From assembly GCF_000264295.1 (NCBI RefSeq), contig NZ_AJXT01000029.1:1-64000 (forward strand): a DNA stretch of 64,000 nt. The letters are read 5' to 3'. Positions 1 through 9,829 of the stretch are shown here, piece after piece. Both the position numbers and the translations under genes were made by a program. Position 1 is the first letter of the stretch, and each line of letters opens with the position of its first letter. The DNA comes from Rhodanobacter spathiphylli B39. GTDB taxonomy: Bacteria; Pseudomonadota; Gammaproteobacteria; Xanthomonadales; Rhodanobacteraceae. The notes beneath the pieces were generated by a model. It ran no database searches. It was given only the letters and a program-made list of their open reading frames with translations, and was not told the origin of the DNA.

Positions 1-286
1 TGTTGCCCGAACGCTGGCCACCCTTGAGCAACTTGGGGCCGCTCAATCGAGACATGCCGTTCTTGCTTACATGGGTGACGTTCCAGTTGACCGCCTCTTC
101 ATCCAGGCCCTTGAAATCACACACGAACAGTCCGAGCGCAACCTGGACCTCCGACGGCAACTCCTCCAAATCCGATGTGGCGACGTAGCCGGCTTCCCCG
201 CCATCCGCGTTGAAGTTGTGCCACCAGGTGTCTTTCGTCAAAGCCGGGTCGTGTTTCACCTTCACTTCTTCCTGGGGTGCGTCCAT
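1..286 (-). CDS. Unknown protein, 3' end outside the window
   Basis: The reading frame opens with an ATG at 284-286 behind a good GAGGAGA ribosome binding site and runs off the left edge after about 95 codons. The visible part starts MDAPQEEVKVKHDPAL and is hydrophilic, rich in D, E and K, with a WWHNFN patch. It has no signal peptide, membrane segment or motif that I recognise. The gene is transcribed away from the window, and the adjacent GNAT gene lies upstream on the same strand, so the two may be cotranscribed. That this is a real gene is well supported by the ribosome binding site and codon use. Function is unknown. Confidence 0.6.
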   Translation of the reverse strand, partial: MDAPQEEVKVKHDPALTKDTWWHNFNADGGEAGYVATSDLEELPSEVQVALGLFVCDFKGLDEEAVNWNVTHVSKNGMSRLSGPKLLKGGQRSGN

Positions 287-310
287 GACTTTCTCCTCAG
301 ACGTGGTTGA

Positions 311-778
311 TCAGACGAGCGAACTGCAATAGTGCACCAAGGTCGGTAGTCCACCGCCTTGCCGGCGCAGGCCGAGTTCCCGCCATTGTGCAGCCTCGAA
401 CGCCAGCCGCGCTGCGCGGTTCTCGCGTACCGTCCACGCACTCAAGTTGGGCCAAACCCCGAGTGTTTGGCGCAACTGCAGCAACGCAGCGAGAGATGCG
501 CGGCCATAGCCCTGGCCTTGGAGATCGGAGCGCACGAACAAACGCACCTCTTCGCGTACGACACCGATGCCTCCGACAATGCGCTGCGACTCTACGCAAC
601 GCACCAGCCATCTTGTCTCATCATCAACGGAGTGCGACCAGATTCGCTCAGCATGCCACGCACTGATGTGTCCGCTGCCACCAAACAGGGACGCTCGCAG
701 CACCGAATCATCCAGCATGTCGGCCAGGAACACACGGGATTGGGCATCCAGCGAATCGAGTGTCACGATCTTCATCAT
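311..778 (-). CDS. GNAT family N-acetyltransferase
   Basis: About 155 residues, the usual size of a single GNAT domain. The acetyl-CoA signature is clear in the middle: a strand RLFVRSDL followed by QGQGYGRASL, matching the Q/R-x-x-G-x-G/A pyrophosphate loop. An N-x-A-A-R-x-A motif (ENRAARLAFEAA) near the C-terminus is typical of motif B. The start was placed at the first of two consecutive ATG codons because a GGAAAGGG ribosome binding site lies just before them; an ATG ten codons upstream has none. The acceptor substrate cannot be deduced. Confidence 0.8.
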   Translation of the reverse strand: MMKIVTLDSLDAQSRVFLADMLDDSVLRASLFGGSGHISAWHAERIWSHSVDDETRWLVRCVESQRIVGGIGVVREEVRLFVRSDLQGQGYGRASLAALLQLRQTLGVWPNLSAWTVRENRAARLAFEAAQWRELGLRRQGGGLPTLVHYCSSLV

Positions 779-898
779 TTTCCCTTTCCGAAAAAAAGGA
801 ATAGCCAATTATTCCCGGCGGATGGCCCGCCCTGCCAGACAACGGGCGAAGTTAGTTGGCCACGTCCCATTTAATTGCATAACATTTGTGGCGATTAT

Positions 899-1231
899 TC
901 AAGTATGCATCAAGACTTTAAACATGATGATGCCTAGAAGCCCCCATATCCCCAATTCCAGGGCTACTCCAAACAGAAATCCGAACGGCGCGTCGGCAGC
1001 AGTTGACTTGATAAGTTTTATTCCTTGAATCGAGACGACATATCCTCTAGAAATATTCAGGAATAATTTTACTATTTGCAAAGCACTAACCACTAAGATT
1101 GGCAAAAAGAATCCTCGCCGCATAACAACGAGCGCATGAGATCCATGCGCCGGCACATAAAGGTGAGCTAGCACCCAGAAAACAAGTAGATCAAGGAAAA
1201 GAACGCCGCCCATTGCGCCGTAGAATTTCAT
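899..1231 (-). CDS. Small unknown membrane protein
   Basis: A 110-residue frame with an ATG start behind a GGGAGTAGGG ribosome binding site. It has three strongly hydrophobic segments: roughly residues 5-25, 43-60 and 84-108, the last following a short loop containing SIQGIKLIKS. No family is recognised. Its base composition is clearly more AT-rich than the flanking housekeeping genes, which fits the accessory character of the 880-4180 stretch. It could be an immunity or inner-membrane protein, but nothing in the sequence proves a role. Confidence 0.55.
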   Translation of the reverse strand: MKFYGAMGGVLFLDLLVFWVLAHLYVPAHGSHALVVMRRGFFLPILVVSALQIVKLFLNISRGYVVSIQGIKLIKSTAADAPFGFLFGVALELGIWGLLGIIMFKVLMHT

Positions 1232-1327
1232 ACCCTACTCCCACTTTGTCAAATATTTTTATCTGGAAACTTTCTAGATGGCTTCCGCAGTAGAAATTGC
1301 ATCCAGATACTGCCGTATACAACAACA

Positions 1328-1378
1328 AAGGGATCAAGTTAATTTAGCGAGCCTGGACTTAAATGAACCTGACCCCTT
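1328..1378. repeat. Degenerate inverted repeat with GGGGTCAGGTTCA core
   Basis: The right arm (1360-1378) contains TGAACCTGACCCC. The left arm (1328-1346) pairs with it over about 19 positions with three mismatches, around a 13-base loop. The same core occurs in a better-preserved copy at 2183-2253, so the gene at 1382-2149 is bracketed by two copies. Cores of this kind are familiar from Xanthomonadales intergenic repeats, sometimes near IS200-like (RAYT) transposases. No transposase is present here. Confidence 0.6.
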
Positions 1379-1381
1379 ATT

Positions 1382-2149
1382 TTATCGCGCAACGTCTTTA
1401 TTGATCGAGGAGATTCGTGAGGAAACATCAGTTCCTGACAGTTTTGTCCGTGAAAGGATCAGGTAGGCGATAGTAAGGAATGCGATCAAGGCGCTCAGCT
1501 CCGCTGCTTTCGCGCTGACCATGGGAAGTATGCGGTACCAGTGGATGGCCGCGATGAAGACCGCCAGCGAAAGCACGGGAACTGCCTTGAGATACCAGGC
1601 AGACCATTTCTTCGGAAACAGTAAAGCAACCGCGACAGGTATCAAGAGAACATCGGCCGCCGCGCCGACCTCAAGAAAGCTCAGCCCCGCGTGAAAGCAC
1701 TTCACCAATGGCCCGGAGTCGCAAAAAACATTCGCTACCACGAAGAGCCCAAGGCCGAACGAGGTGGCTAGTTGCACCGACCACACACACGCCGCAAGCA
1801 GGCCGAACCGGGCGACCTGCGCCCAGGTTTCCCGAAGGCGGCCCCGTTCTCTAGCCCGTAAAGCGAAAGCCGCTACTTCTAACTCGAGCCATCGCCACGC
1901 CATGGGCAGCGATCGCTTCGCATTTAATGACACCGAGTGAGCATCGACCACCTCATCAACCCGTGACGTGGCGATCCCAGGTGCGCCTCTGCCCTCCAAC
2001 GCTTCAACGGCGCAGCCACGGTCCGCGAGCACCTCCAGCAACGCGGCCTCGGCATCCGGCAACAGCCCGCCGCCATGGTAACGAGCCAACAAGATGCTCG
2101 TATCCATTGCCCGATAATGATGAAAAAAATCCTGCGTCCGTCCAGTCAC
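1382..2149 (-). CDS. Unknown multi-pass membrane protein
   Basis: A 255-residue frame. The N-terminal 60 residues form a soluble helical part with a pattern YHGGGLLPDAEAALLEVLADRG, suggestive of a short helical module repeated across Xanthomonadales hypothetical proteins. Four hydrophobic segments follow at about 112-135, 155-178, 188-205 and 215-232. The GTG at 2149 has AGAGGA eight bases upstream and is preferred; an in-frame ATG at 2107 has only a weak site. The stop lies six bases from one palindromic repeat, and the start 34 bases from the other. Function is unknown. Confidence 0.55.
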   Translation of the reverse strand: MTGRTQDFFHHYRAMDTSILLARYHGGGLLPDAEAALLEVLADRGCAVEALEGRGAPGIATSRVDEVVDAHSVSLNAKRSLPMAWRWLELEVAAFALRARERGRLRETWAQVARFGLLAACVWSVQLATSFGLGLFVVANVFCDSGPLVKCFHAGLSFLEVGAAADVLLIPVAVALLFPKKWSAWYLKAVPVLSLAVFIAAIHWYRILPMVSAKAAELSALIAFLTIAYLILSRTKLSGTDVSSRISSINKDVAR

Positions 2150-2182
2150 AGGGACATTCCTCTATAGGTACTTCTGGAGTCG

Positions 2183-2253
2183 AACGGGGTCAGGTTCAGT
2201 TACTAGCCAAGCTCATAAAAATTCAAACGACTGTAAGTGAACCTGACCCCGTT
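2183..2253. repeat. Palindromic repeat element with T-run
   Basis: The arms 2183-2203 and 2233-2253 are complementary over 21 bases with a single mismatch and share the core GGGGTCAGGTTCA / TGAACCTGACCCC. The 29-base loop is AT-rich. The right arm runs straight into seven T residues, so the transcribed hairpin would also look like an intrinsic terminator for plus-strand transcription. This is the better-preserved relative of the element at 1328-1378. Confidence 0.75.
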
Positions 2254-2312
2254 TTTTTGCTCCAAGCAACCGTTCGCAAGCGATCAAGTTGCGCCGCCCA
2301 GTGGGCTAAAAA

Positions 2313-2331
2313 ATTGTCCCTGACACCTTTT
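2313..2331. repeat. Short repeat relic, TGTCCCTGACACCTTTT type
   Basis: The stretch reads ATTGTCCCTGACACCTTTT. Similar TGTCAGGGACA-type strings occur as intergenic repeats in many Xanthomonadales genomes. It lies between the palindrome ending at 2253 and the 3' end of the PIN-like gene, and adds to the impression that this edge of the accessory stretch is built of repeat debris. The relationship to a mobile element is from general recollection, not shown here. Confidence 0.35.
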
Positions 2332-2352
2332 CGGTCCCATATTTTTGTCGCG

Positions 2353-2823
2353 TCATCCAACATTCCATAACCTAGCACGTTGCTTTTTCAATAAACTCAC
2401 GTTTTTATCCGAGCTATAGATTTTTACGCGTACATTATCCTTTGCATAGAAACTACGATCGCGAATAAAACTATAAGACCGCTTATCCACTGAACAAAGT
2501 AAGGCGCAATTGGAGGCAGCTAAAAGGCCAATAATATGAGGATCATCACAGTCCGTTCCGGCGGTCGCTTTAGCGACCACTTTCGTTATTCTGTCAACCG
2601 CTTCATCGCGTATGGAAATAGCCCGCCCAGCTTTTCGTAATTCAATAATAAATGCCAAGTAGCGATGAGCTTTGCTCAACTCTTTCTTATATCCCGTACC
2701 GCCGTAGACCACCTTTCCGACACCGGTTTCTACAAAAATTCGCACCGCGGCAAATTTTGAATGCTCATCGTTAGAAGTATTGAACACCCTAGCCAAACAA
2801 TTTACATCAATGACGATCGCCAT
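2353..2823 (-). CDS. PIN-like ribonuclease, partner of the adjacent ATPase
   Basis: A 156-residue protein with the acidic layout of a PIN nuclease: D6 in the first strand (IVIDVNCLARVF), E48 (YKKELSK), D93/D94 before a helix (CDDPHIIGLLAA) and D113 in the last core strand (LLCSVDKRS). PIN domains cut RNA using such residues and Mg/Mn. Its ATG overlaps the ATPase stop codon in a TGATG junction, so translation is coupled. No antitoxin-sized gene is fused or adjacent. Codon use is AT-rich compared with the rest of the window, which suggests transfer. I infer a nuclease effector controlled by the ATPase; the particular pairing is not one I can name. Confidence 0.7.
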   Translation of the reverse strand: MAIVIDVNCLARVFNTSNDEHSKFAAVRIFVETGVGKVVYGGTGYKKELSKAHRYLAFIIELRKAGRAISIRDEAVDRITKVVAKATAGTDCDDPHIIGLLAASNCALLCSVDKRSYSFIRDRSFYAKDNVRVKIYSSDKNVSLLKKQRARLWNVG

Positions 2824-4118
2824 CAGACGTCCAAAAGCTTAAGTTGTTCATGGACGAAGAAATCACGAAATTCGCTTGGCTGATCAAGCGAATAGGAACC
2901 GTCTTCTAGAATGGGGATCGAGTGACAGCGATTCCCATCTTTTTCGCGCACAAAGAAAAGTATTTGCGCAGACGGCTTATCCTTTGCCTTATCAGCGTGC
3001 ATTTCGATACGGTACCTGTCAATCAAGTAATCGGAATGGGTTTCCACAAAGAAGGAATGTTTGACACTTTTTGCAAGACTGTAGATAAGCCCCCCAAGTG
3101 CCGCCTGAGCCCGGGGGTGCAAATGAACCTCCGGTTGCTGTACAGCAAAAGCACGTGCTTTAGGACGTGTAAGAAACTCAACGACCAACGGCAACGCCTG
3201 CGAAACGCCGTAACCCACATTATTCATGTTGATTTCGGCGCCCGAAAATTTAACAATAATTTCAAATGGCGCCCGAGCATCGGTACCAAACGCGTGCGGA
3301 AAGATTGTCTCGAAGAGCCCGCTCGCCTTACCGAATTCGTCGAGTTTTTGCGCAAACTGCGTCGCTTTATTACCAGCCTTCAACGAACTTCGAAGGAGTA
3401 GAGGTGTATGTTCACCTTCAGGTGAATAACCATTAGAAACCCCATCATAAAAGCGCTTTGGTGCCGTGCGAATTGGAGCGATTGATGTGACAGAAAATCC
3501 ATCCAAAAGAGGATCACCGAAAGGACTTTTATCCTCATCATTCACATCAAGTTCTTTATTGATAGATTGCAATAGAAATGGCAATGGCAATACGGAAGGA
3601 AATTCATTAGGAAAATCTTTGAATTTACCATCAGCCATCGACTCAGCCTGCGTCAAAATGGCGCCACCATCAACATTTCCTGACTTAGGCAATATCGTCG
3701 TAAACGGTGTAATTCGATATTTAGCATTCTTTTCAGAAAAATCAATTTCCAAAAATTTGCCATTCAAAAAAAGCTTATACACGTTCAGCTTTGGCGCGCC
3801 ATCGTTGTCAACAAAGCGATAAATGCCGAATCTTATGGCCGTCTTGCGTTTATTTGGAACAACCTCAGCTGTCCCTATCTCAAAGAAAGAGCGATCTTTC
3901 GACCAAGCAGACACGAAGTCATCAAAGACCCCGTTTGCCGATGTATCTTTCATTACCAAATCTGGTAGCAAATAAAATTGAGATTGAGAGAGAATATTTA
4001 TCGTTTTGAGAAAAGAACTCTTACCAGTACTGTTCTCACCGACCAGAAAATTCGTGTTACAAGTCGGAATGAATGCATCGGAGAATCCCCGAAAATTCCG
4101 CATAAATATATATCTCAT
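2823..4118 (-). CDS. RecF/OLD-like AAA ATPase of a putative two-gene defence module
   Basis: A 431-residue ABC/RecF-type ATPase. Walker A is GENSTGKSS at residues 27-35, directly after an N-terminal RNFRGF strand typical of RecF, SMC and OLD proteins. A signature-like NNVGYGVSQ lies at 299-307, Walker B with its catalytic glutamate is AVQQPEVHLHP at 324-335, and the switch ETHSDYLI is at 359-366. There is no C-terminal TOPRIM nuclease, so the nuclease role is probably supplied by the coupled PIN-like gene. GGAGAA precedes the ATG. The gene is notably AT-rich. Septu, Gabija and PARIS use related ATPases, but with HNH, TOPRIM/helicase or DUF4435 partners. Confidence 0.82.
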   Translation of the reverse strand: MRYIFMRNFRGFSDAFIPTCNTNFLVGENSTGKSSFLKTINILSQSQFYLLPDLVMKDTSANGVFDDFVSAWSKDRSFFEIGTAEVVPNKRKTAIRFGIYRFVDNDGAPKLNVYKLFLNGKFLEIDFSEKNAKYRITPFTTILPKSGNVDGGAILTQAESMADGKFKDFPNEFPSVLPLPFLLQSINKELDVNDEDKSPFGDPLLDGFSVTSIAPIRTAPKRFYDGVSNGYSPEGEHTPLLLRSSLKAGNKATQFAQKLDEFGKASGLFETIFPHAFGTDARAPFEIIVKFSGAEINMNNVGYGVSQALPLVVEFLTRPKARAFAVQQPEVHLHPRAQAALGGLIYSLAKSVKHSFFVETHSDYLIDRYRIEMHADKAKDKPSAQILFFVREKDGNRCHSIPILEDGSYSLDQPSEFRDFFVHEQLKLLDV

Positions 4119-4199
4119 AGCTTCTCCAAACTAATTTAGTTTTCTATCCGTAAACACAACTCTAAATATCGACAGGTGCGCGACGCGTGTTGCCCCCAA

Positions 4200-5870
<1,671 letters not shown>

Positions 5871-5933
5871 CACGAAGGGCTCCGGTGAGTCAGACCACCG
5901 AGTATAGGTCAGCGGCCGGGTCGAACCGGAGGC

Positions 5934-7550
5934 TCACGGCGCCGCGGGCTTGCTGTCGATGCCGGTGTGCTTGCGCAGCGCCACCGCGGCGCGCATGCGC
6001 ACGAGGATCTTCGCCATGTTCGGATCCTTGCCGAAGCGCGTCTGCAGCTGATCGACGGTGACATTCAACCCGCCACGCGGCTGCTGTTCCTGGATGCCGG
6101 CGCGCAGCAGCAGGCCGTAAGGATTCTGCGGCTGCTCGCGGATCAGCTGGTCGGCCACGGCCCAGCCCTTGTCCCAGTTCTTTTCCCAGTTGACGAACAT
6201 GTCGCCGAGTTTGGACAGCGTGCGCATGTCGCCCGGGTTCAGTGCCAGCAGGGCGCGGAAATCCTGCTCGGCACGCCGGTAGTCGCCCTGCATCTCGTAC
6301 GCGTTCGCGCGCGCGTCGAGCGCCCTCGCGTTGCCGGGCGAGCGGGCCAGCAACTGGCTGAGGTCGGCCGCGGCCCAGGCCGACTCGTCGTAGTCGACCA
6401 GGGCGAACGCCCGGTTCACGCGGGCGTCCTCGTCGCCGGGCGTGAAGCGCAGCGCTTCGGACTGGTAGATCAGGGCCATGGTCTGGTCGCGGTACTTGCT
6501 GGCCATCCGGCCGATGCCGAGCAGGTTGCTGCTGCTGGTCAGCTCGTCGACCGCATGCGGATACGCCGCCATCTCGTCCGCATCGCTGCAGTCGCAACGC
6601 CAGACTTGCTGGAACGGCCGCTCCGTCGACAGCACCTTCATCAGCGGATTGTTCGGCGCCCGGGCCCGCGCCTGCGCGGCCAACTGGTCCATCGCTTCGT
6701 ATGAACCGCCCCAGTTCGGCTGGCGCGTCCACAGCGCCATGCTGTAGGTGGAATAGTCGTCGGGCACCGCCGCCAGCGCGTCGTGGATCGCCGTGTCGAC
6801 ATAGTCGCGCCCGTAACCCAGGCCGCCGGCGTGGATCAGCGCGGCGTAGCTGGGGGTGACCTTCGGGTTCAGCGCGATCGCCCGGCGCAGGTCGCTGTCG
6901 GCCTGGGCCAGCAGCTTGTCCATCGCCTGCAGCTGGCCGTCCGGCGTGTCCTGAACATAGCGCTCGCCGCGCGCTTCGGCGGCCATCGACACGTAGGCCG
7001 TGCCGCTGGCCGCGAACGCGAACGCGCTGTCCGGCGCCTCGCGTTTCCACGCATCCAGGATGGGCCGCACCTCGAACGAGCCGTTCTGGAACGCGTCCTG
7101 ATAGATGCGATCGAGCAGGCCACGTGAGTTCGGATCGGTTTGTTGCGCATGCAGGGCCGCGGCGAGGCGACGATCGAGCTCGGCCGCCTTGCCCTGTTGG
7201 ATCAGCGACTGCGCCTCGGCGAACGTGAGCCGCGGTTGCAGGCGGTAGTGGCAGTAGGCGACCACGGCATCGCGCGACCAGTGGCTGTCCGGCGGGTCGG
7301 GATAGGCAAGGCAACGCTGCAGCGGATCGGCGATCGCCTCGGCTTTCTTCAGCGCGGCGATGAACGCATAGCCCTGCTCGCGGGTGAACGTGTGCGCGGG
7401 CAGCGACGAGGGGCGGTGGTGCGGCTTCGCCGCCTGCGCCTGCACCATCTGCCGAACCTGCGATTGCACAAGGTGCATGTTCCAGATCCACTCGCCCAGA
7501 CCCAGCAGGATCAGGGCCGCTATCAGCAAACCGCGTTGCAGTGCAGTCAT
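5934..7550 (-). CDS. Membrane-anchored TPR protein
   Basis: A 538-residue protein with one N-terminal membrane segment (about residues 7-24) and the rest outside or periplasmic. The C-terminal half contains several tetratricopeptide-like helical pairs, for example around ARALDARANAYEMQGDYRRAEQDFRALLALNPGD (written here only as a landmark at about residues 408-441) and further units before it. The middle region resembles DUF4034-type proteins. GGGGGAGG precedes the ATG. TPR repeats mediate protein contacts; no catalytic motif is visible. It lies downstream of no obvious operon partner, so its role is unknown. Confidence 0.7.
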   Translation of the reverse strand: MTALQRGLLIAALILLGLGEWIWNMHLVQSQVRQMVQAQAAKPHHRPSSLPAHTFTREQGYAFIAALKKAEAIADPLQRCLAYPDPPDSHWSRDAVVAYCHYRLQPRLTFAEAQSLIQQGKAAELDRRLAAALHAQQTDPNSRGLLDRIYQDAFQNGSFEVRPILDAWKREAPDSAFAFAASGTAYVSMAAEARGERYVQDTPDGQLQAMDKLLAQADSDLRRAIALNPKVTPSYAALIHAGGLGYGRDYVDTAIHDALAAVPDDYSTYSMALWTRQPNWGGSYEAMDQLAAQARARAPNNPLMKVLSTERPFQQVWRCDCSDADEMAAYPHAVDELTSSSNLLGIGRMASKYRDQTMALIYQSEALRFTPGDEDARVNRAFALVDYDESAWAAADLSQLLARSPGNARALDARANAYEMQGDYRRAEQDFRALLALNPGDMRTLSKLGDMFVNWEKNWDKGWAVADQLIREQPQNPYGLLLRAGIQEQQPRGGLNVTVDQLQTRFGKDPNMAKILVRMRAAVALRKHTGIDSKPAAP

Positions 7551-7703
7551 GCGGGCCTCCCCCAGCCCTGGCGACGCCGACGATCATACTGCGCCGGCCG
7601 CACCTGTCGGGGCCGGCGCTGCCCACCCCTGCCGTCCTGCACTGGCCACCGGCGCGGGCAAGGGGAATCCTGCGCCGGCGGGTGGTCCGCGGGGAGCAGG
7701 CTG

Positions 7704-8249
7704 ATGACATTGCGATGGCGTGGGGTGCTGTTGCTGGCGTGCGTTGTCGCCCCGGTGATGGCGCAGGCAGCGACGCCGGAGTGCGCGGTATGGCAGCGCG
7801 AGTTGTCGTTCGCACAGAGCGTGCAGAAACACGATGCGGCGGCGTTTGCCGGGCATGTGATGGCCGATGCGGTGTTCGATGCGAACTCGCCGCAGCCGAC
7901 GCGCGGTCGCGCCGCGATCATCCAGCACTGGGCGCCGATGATCGCGGGCAGGACGATGCGCCTGGACTGGTATCCGCAACAGGTCGTGGTGAGCGGCGAT
8001 GGCACGCTGGCGTATTCCAGCGGTGCCTACCTGTTCGAGAACATGGCACCGGGCGCGAAGCGGCGCTACACGATCGGTCGGTTCGCGACGACGTGGCGGC
8101 GCGCGGTGGACGGTGTGTGGCGCGCCGCGTTCGATGGCGGCGACGAAGGCAGGCCGGCGAGCGCGACGGAAGCAAATGCATTCCGCGCCGGCCGCGTGAC
8201 TGCGTGCCCACGCAGCGACACTGCCGCGCTGCCCGTCATCCGGCATTGA
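7704..8249 (+). CDS. Exported NTF2-like (SnoaL/DUF4440-type) protein
   Basis: A 181-residue protein with a signal peptide (VLLLACVVAPVMAQA, cleavage near residue 22). The mature part matches the cone-shaped NTF2-like fold: an N-terminal helix with FAQSVQKHDAAAFAGHVMADAVF, then GRAAIIQHWAPM and repeated beta strands ending FATTWRRAVDGVWRAAFDGG. Such proteins often act as binding proteins or lyase-like enzymes. The start was chosen because GGGGAG lies eight bases upstream and it begins a proper signal peptide. It is followed after 80 bases by the alkylation-repair pair, without evident functional link. Confidence 0.75.
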   Translation: MTLRWRGVLLLACVVAPVMAQAATPECAVWQRELSFAQSVQKHDAAAFAGHVMADAVFDANSPQPTRGRAAIIQHWAPMIAGRTMRLDWYPQQVVVSGDGTLAYSSGAYLFENMAPGAKRRYTIGRFATTWRRAVDGVWRAAFDGGDEGRPASATEANAFRAGRVTACPRSDTAALPVIRH

Positions 8250-8329
8250 CGCGTGCAGCACGGACGCATGCGGTATTGATGTCCGAAAACGGCGAGTCTG
8301 CACGACGTGGCAGTGCTAGCCTCAAGGCC

Positions 8330-9829
8330 ATGAATCCCGCCCCTTCCCTGCCCGCGACATCCATCTGCGAACAGGCCCGACGCAGCCGCGACGCGCGCTT
8401 CGACGGGCTGTTCTTCGTTGCCGTGAGCAGCACCGGCATCTACTGCCGCCCGGTCTGCCCGGCGCGAACCGCGAAGCGCGAGAACGTGCGCTATTTCGCG
8501 AACGCGGCGGCGGCGGAGGTGGCCGGCTATCGACCATGCCTGCGCTGTCGTCCGGAGCTGGCGCCGGGCAGCGACGAAGGGCAACGCGGCAACCGGGCGG
8601 TGGCCCGCGCATTGAAGCTGATCGAGGCCGGCGCACTGGGGGAGCAATCGCTGGACGCACTGGCCACCCAGGTCGGCGTGGGCACGCGGCAGCTGCGCCG
8701 GCTGTTCGTCGAGCATGTCGGTGCGCCGCCGATCAGCGTGCACACGACGCGCCGGCTGCTGTTCGCCAAGCAGCTGCTGACCGAGACGGCGCTGCCGGTG
8801 ACGGAAGTGGCGCTTGCGTCCGGCTTCCGCAGCCTGCGCCGGTTCCACGCCGCGTTTGCCCAGGCGAACCGGATCGCGCCGCGCGAATTGCGCCGGCATC
8901 CGCGCGCGATGGCGGGCGCGCCGCTGCGGTTGCGGCTGGGCTACCGGCCACCGTATGCGTTCGATGCGCTGCTCGCGTTCCTGCGCACCCGCGCGTTGCC
9001 CGGCGTGGAACAGGTCGACGATCACAGCTATGCACGCGTATTCGGCCCGGCGGACACGCCGGGCTGGTTGCGCCTGCGCGCGTGGCCGGGTGGCGAACAT
9101 GCGCTGCAACTGGAATTGCATTGCCCGCAGCCGACGCAGATTCTCGGCGTGGTGACGACGCTGCGCCGGATGTTCGACCTGGATGCGAACCCGCAGGCGA
9201 TCACCGACACGTTCCGCGCCGACCCGATCCTGGGCCCGCTGCGCCGGCGCGAACCGGGCCTGCGCCTGCCCGGTGGCTGGGACGGTTTCGAGATCGCGGT
9301 GCGGGCGATCCTCGGCCAGCAGATCAGCGTGGCGGCGGCGCGTACGCTGGCGAGCCGGATCGTGCAACGCTGGGGCGCGCCGTTGCCGACGGCGCCGTGG
9401 CCCGACCTGGCCCGGCTGTTTCCGACGCCGGCCGCGCTGGCCGCCGCGGATCTGCGCGAGGTCGGGCTGACCACCGCGCGCGCTGCGACGATCAGCGGCA
9501 TGGCGCAGGCCTTGCTGGATGGCCGCGTGGATTTTCGGGCGGGCCAGTCGCTGGACGAGTTCGTGGCGCGCTGGGTCGCGCTGCCGGGCATCGGCCCGTG
9601 GACCGCGCACTACATCGCGATGCGCGCGCTCGGCGATCCGGACGCGTTCCCCGCCGCCGACCTGATCCTGCGCCGCGAGGCGACGACGTCCGCCACGCCG
9701 CTGGGCACGAAGGCGCTGACCGAACGGGCGAACCGCTGGCGCCCGTGGCGCGCCTATGCCGTGATCCACCTTTGGCGCGGTGCCGCGGACACGCCACCAC
9801 GCCCACGCAAGACGGAGACGATGGCATGA
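8330..9829 (+). CDS. alkA: Ada-AraC-AlkA fusion, DNA-3-methyladenine glycosylase II
   Basis: A 499-residue fusion of three parts. Residues 1-75 are an Ada-type zinc domain with four cysteines (C39, C43, C70, C73) that repairs methylphosphotriesters and senses methylation. Residues about 85-190 form an AraC/HTH_18 DNA-binding domain. The remainder is an AlkA glycosylase with a helix-hairpin-helix [18 protein letters not shown] and the downstream aspartate in FPAADL. It excises alkylated bases and could regulate its own operon. The stop overlaps the ogt start as ATGA. An in-frame ATG at 8279 would add 17 residues; 8330 was preferred because the domain begins right after it. Confidence 0.92.
   Translation: MNPAPSLPATSICEQARRSRDARFDGLFFVAVSSTGIYCRPVCPARTAKRENVRYFANAAAAEVAGYRPCLRCRPELAPGSDEGQRGNRAVARALKLIEAGALGEQSLDALATQVGVGTRQLRRLFVEHVGAPPISVHTTRRLLFAKQLLTETALPVTEVALASGFRSLRRFHAAFAQANRIAPRELRRHPRAMAGAPLRLRLGYRPPYAFDALLAFLRTRALPGVEQVDDHSYARVFGPADTPGWLRLRAWPGGEHALQLELHCPQPTQILGVVTTLRRMFDLDANPQAITDTFRADPILGPLRRREPGLRLPGGWDGFEIAVRAILGQQISVAAARTLASRIVQRWGAPLPTAPWPDLARLFPTPAALAAADLREVGLTTARAATISGMAQALLDGRVDFRAGQSLDEFVARWVALPGIGPWTAHYIAMRALGDPDAFPAADLILRREATTSATPLGTKALTERANRWRPWRAYAVIHLWRGAADTPPRPRKTETMA

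Noticed and set aside
1278-1466. A 62-codon frame on the plus strand between the two membrane-protein genes
   Set aside because: It crosses the repeat element and the 3' end of the gene on the other strand and has no ribosome site.
2183-2253. Treating the palindrome only as an intrinsic terminator
   Set aside because: The stem is 21 bp with a 29-base loop and has a second sequence-related copy 850 bases away, so a repeat element explains it better, although it could also terminate transcription.
2353-4118. Calling the ATPase/PIN pair Gabija, Septu or PARIS
   Set aside because: Those systems need a UvrD-like helicase, an HNH protein or a DUF4435 partner respectively. Here the partner is PIN-like and the ATPase has no TOPRIM domain.
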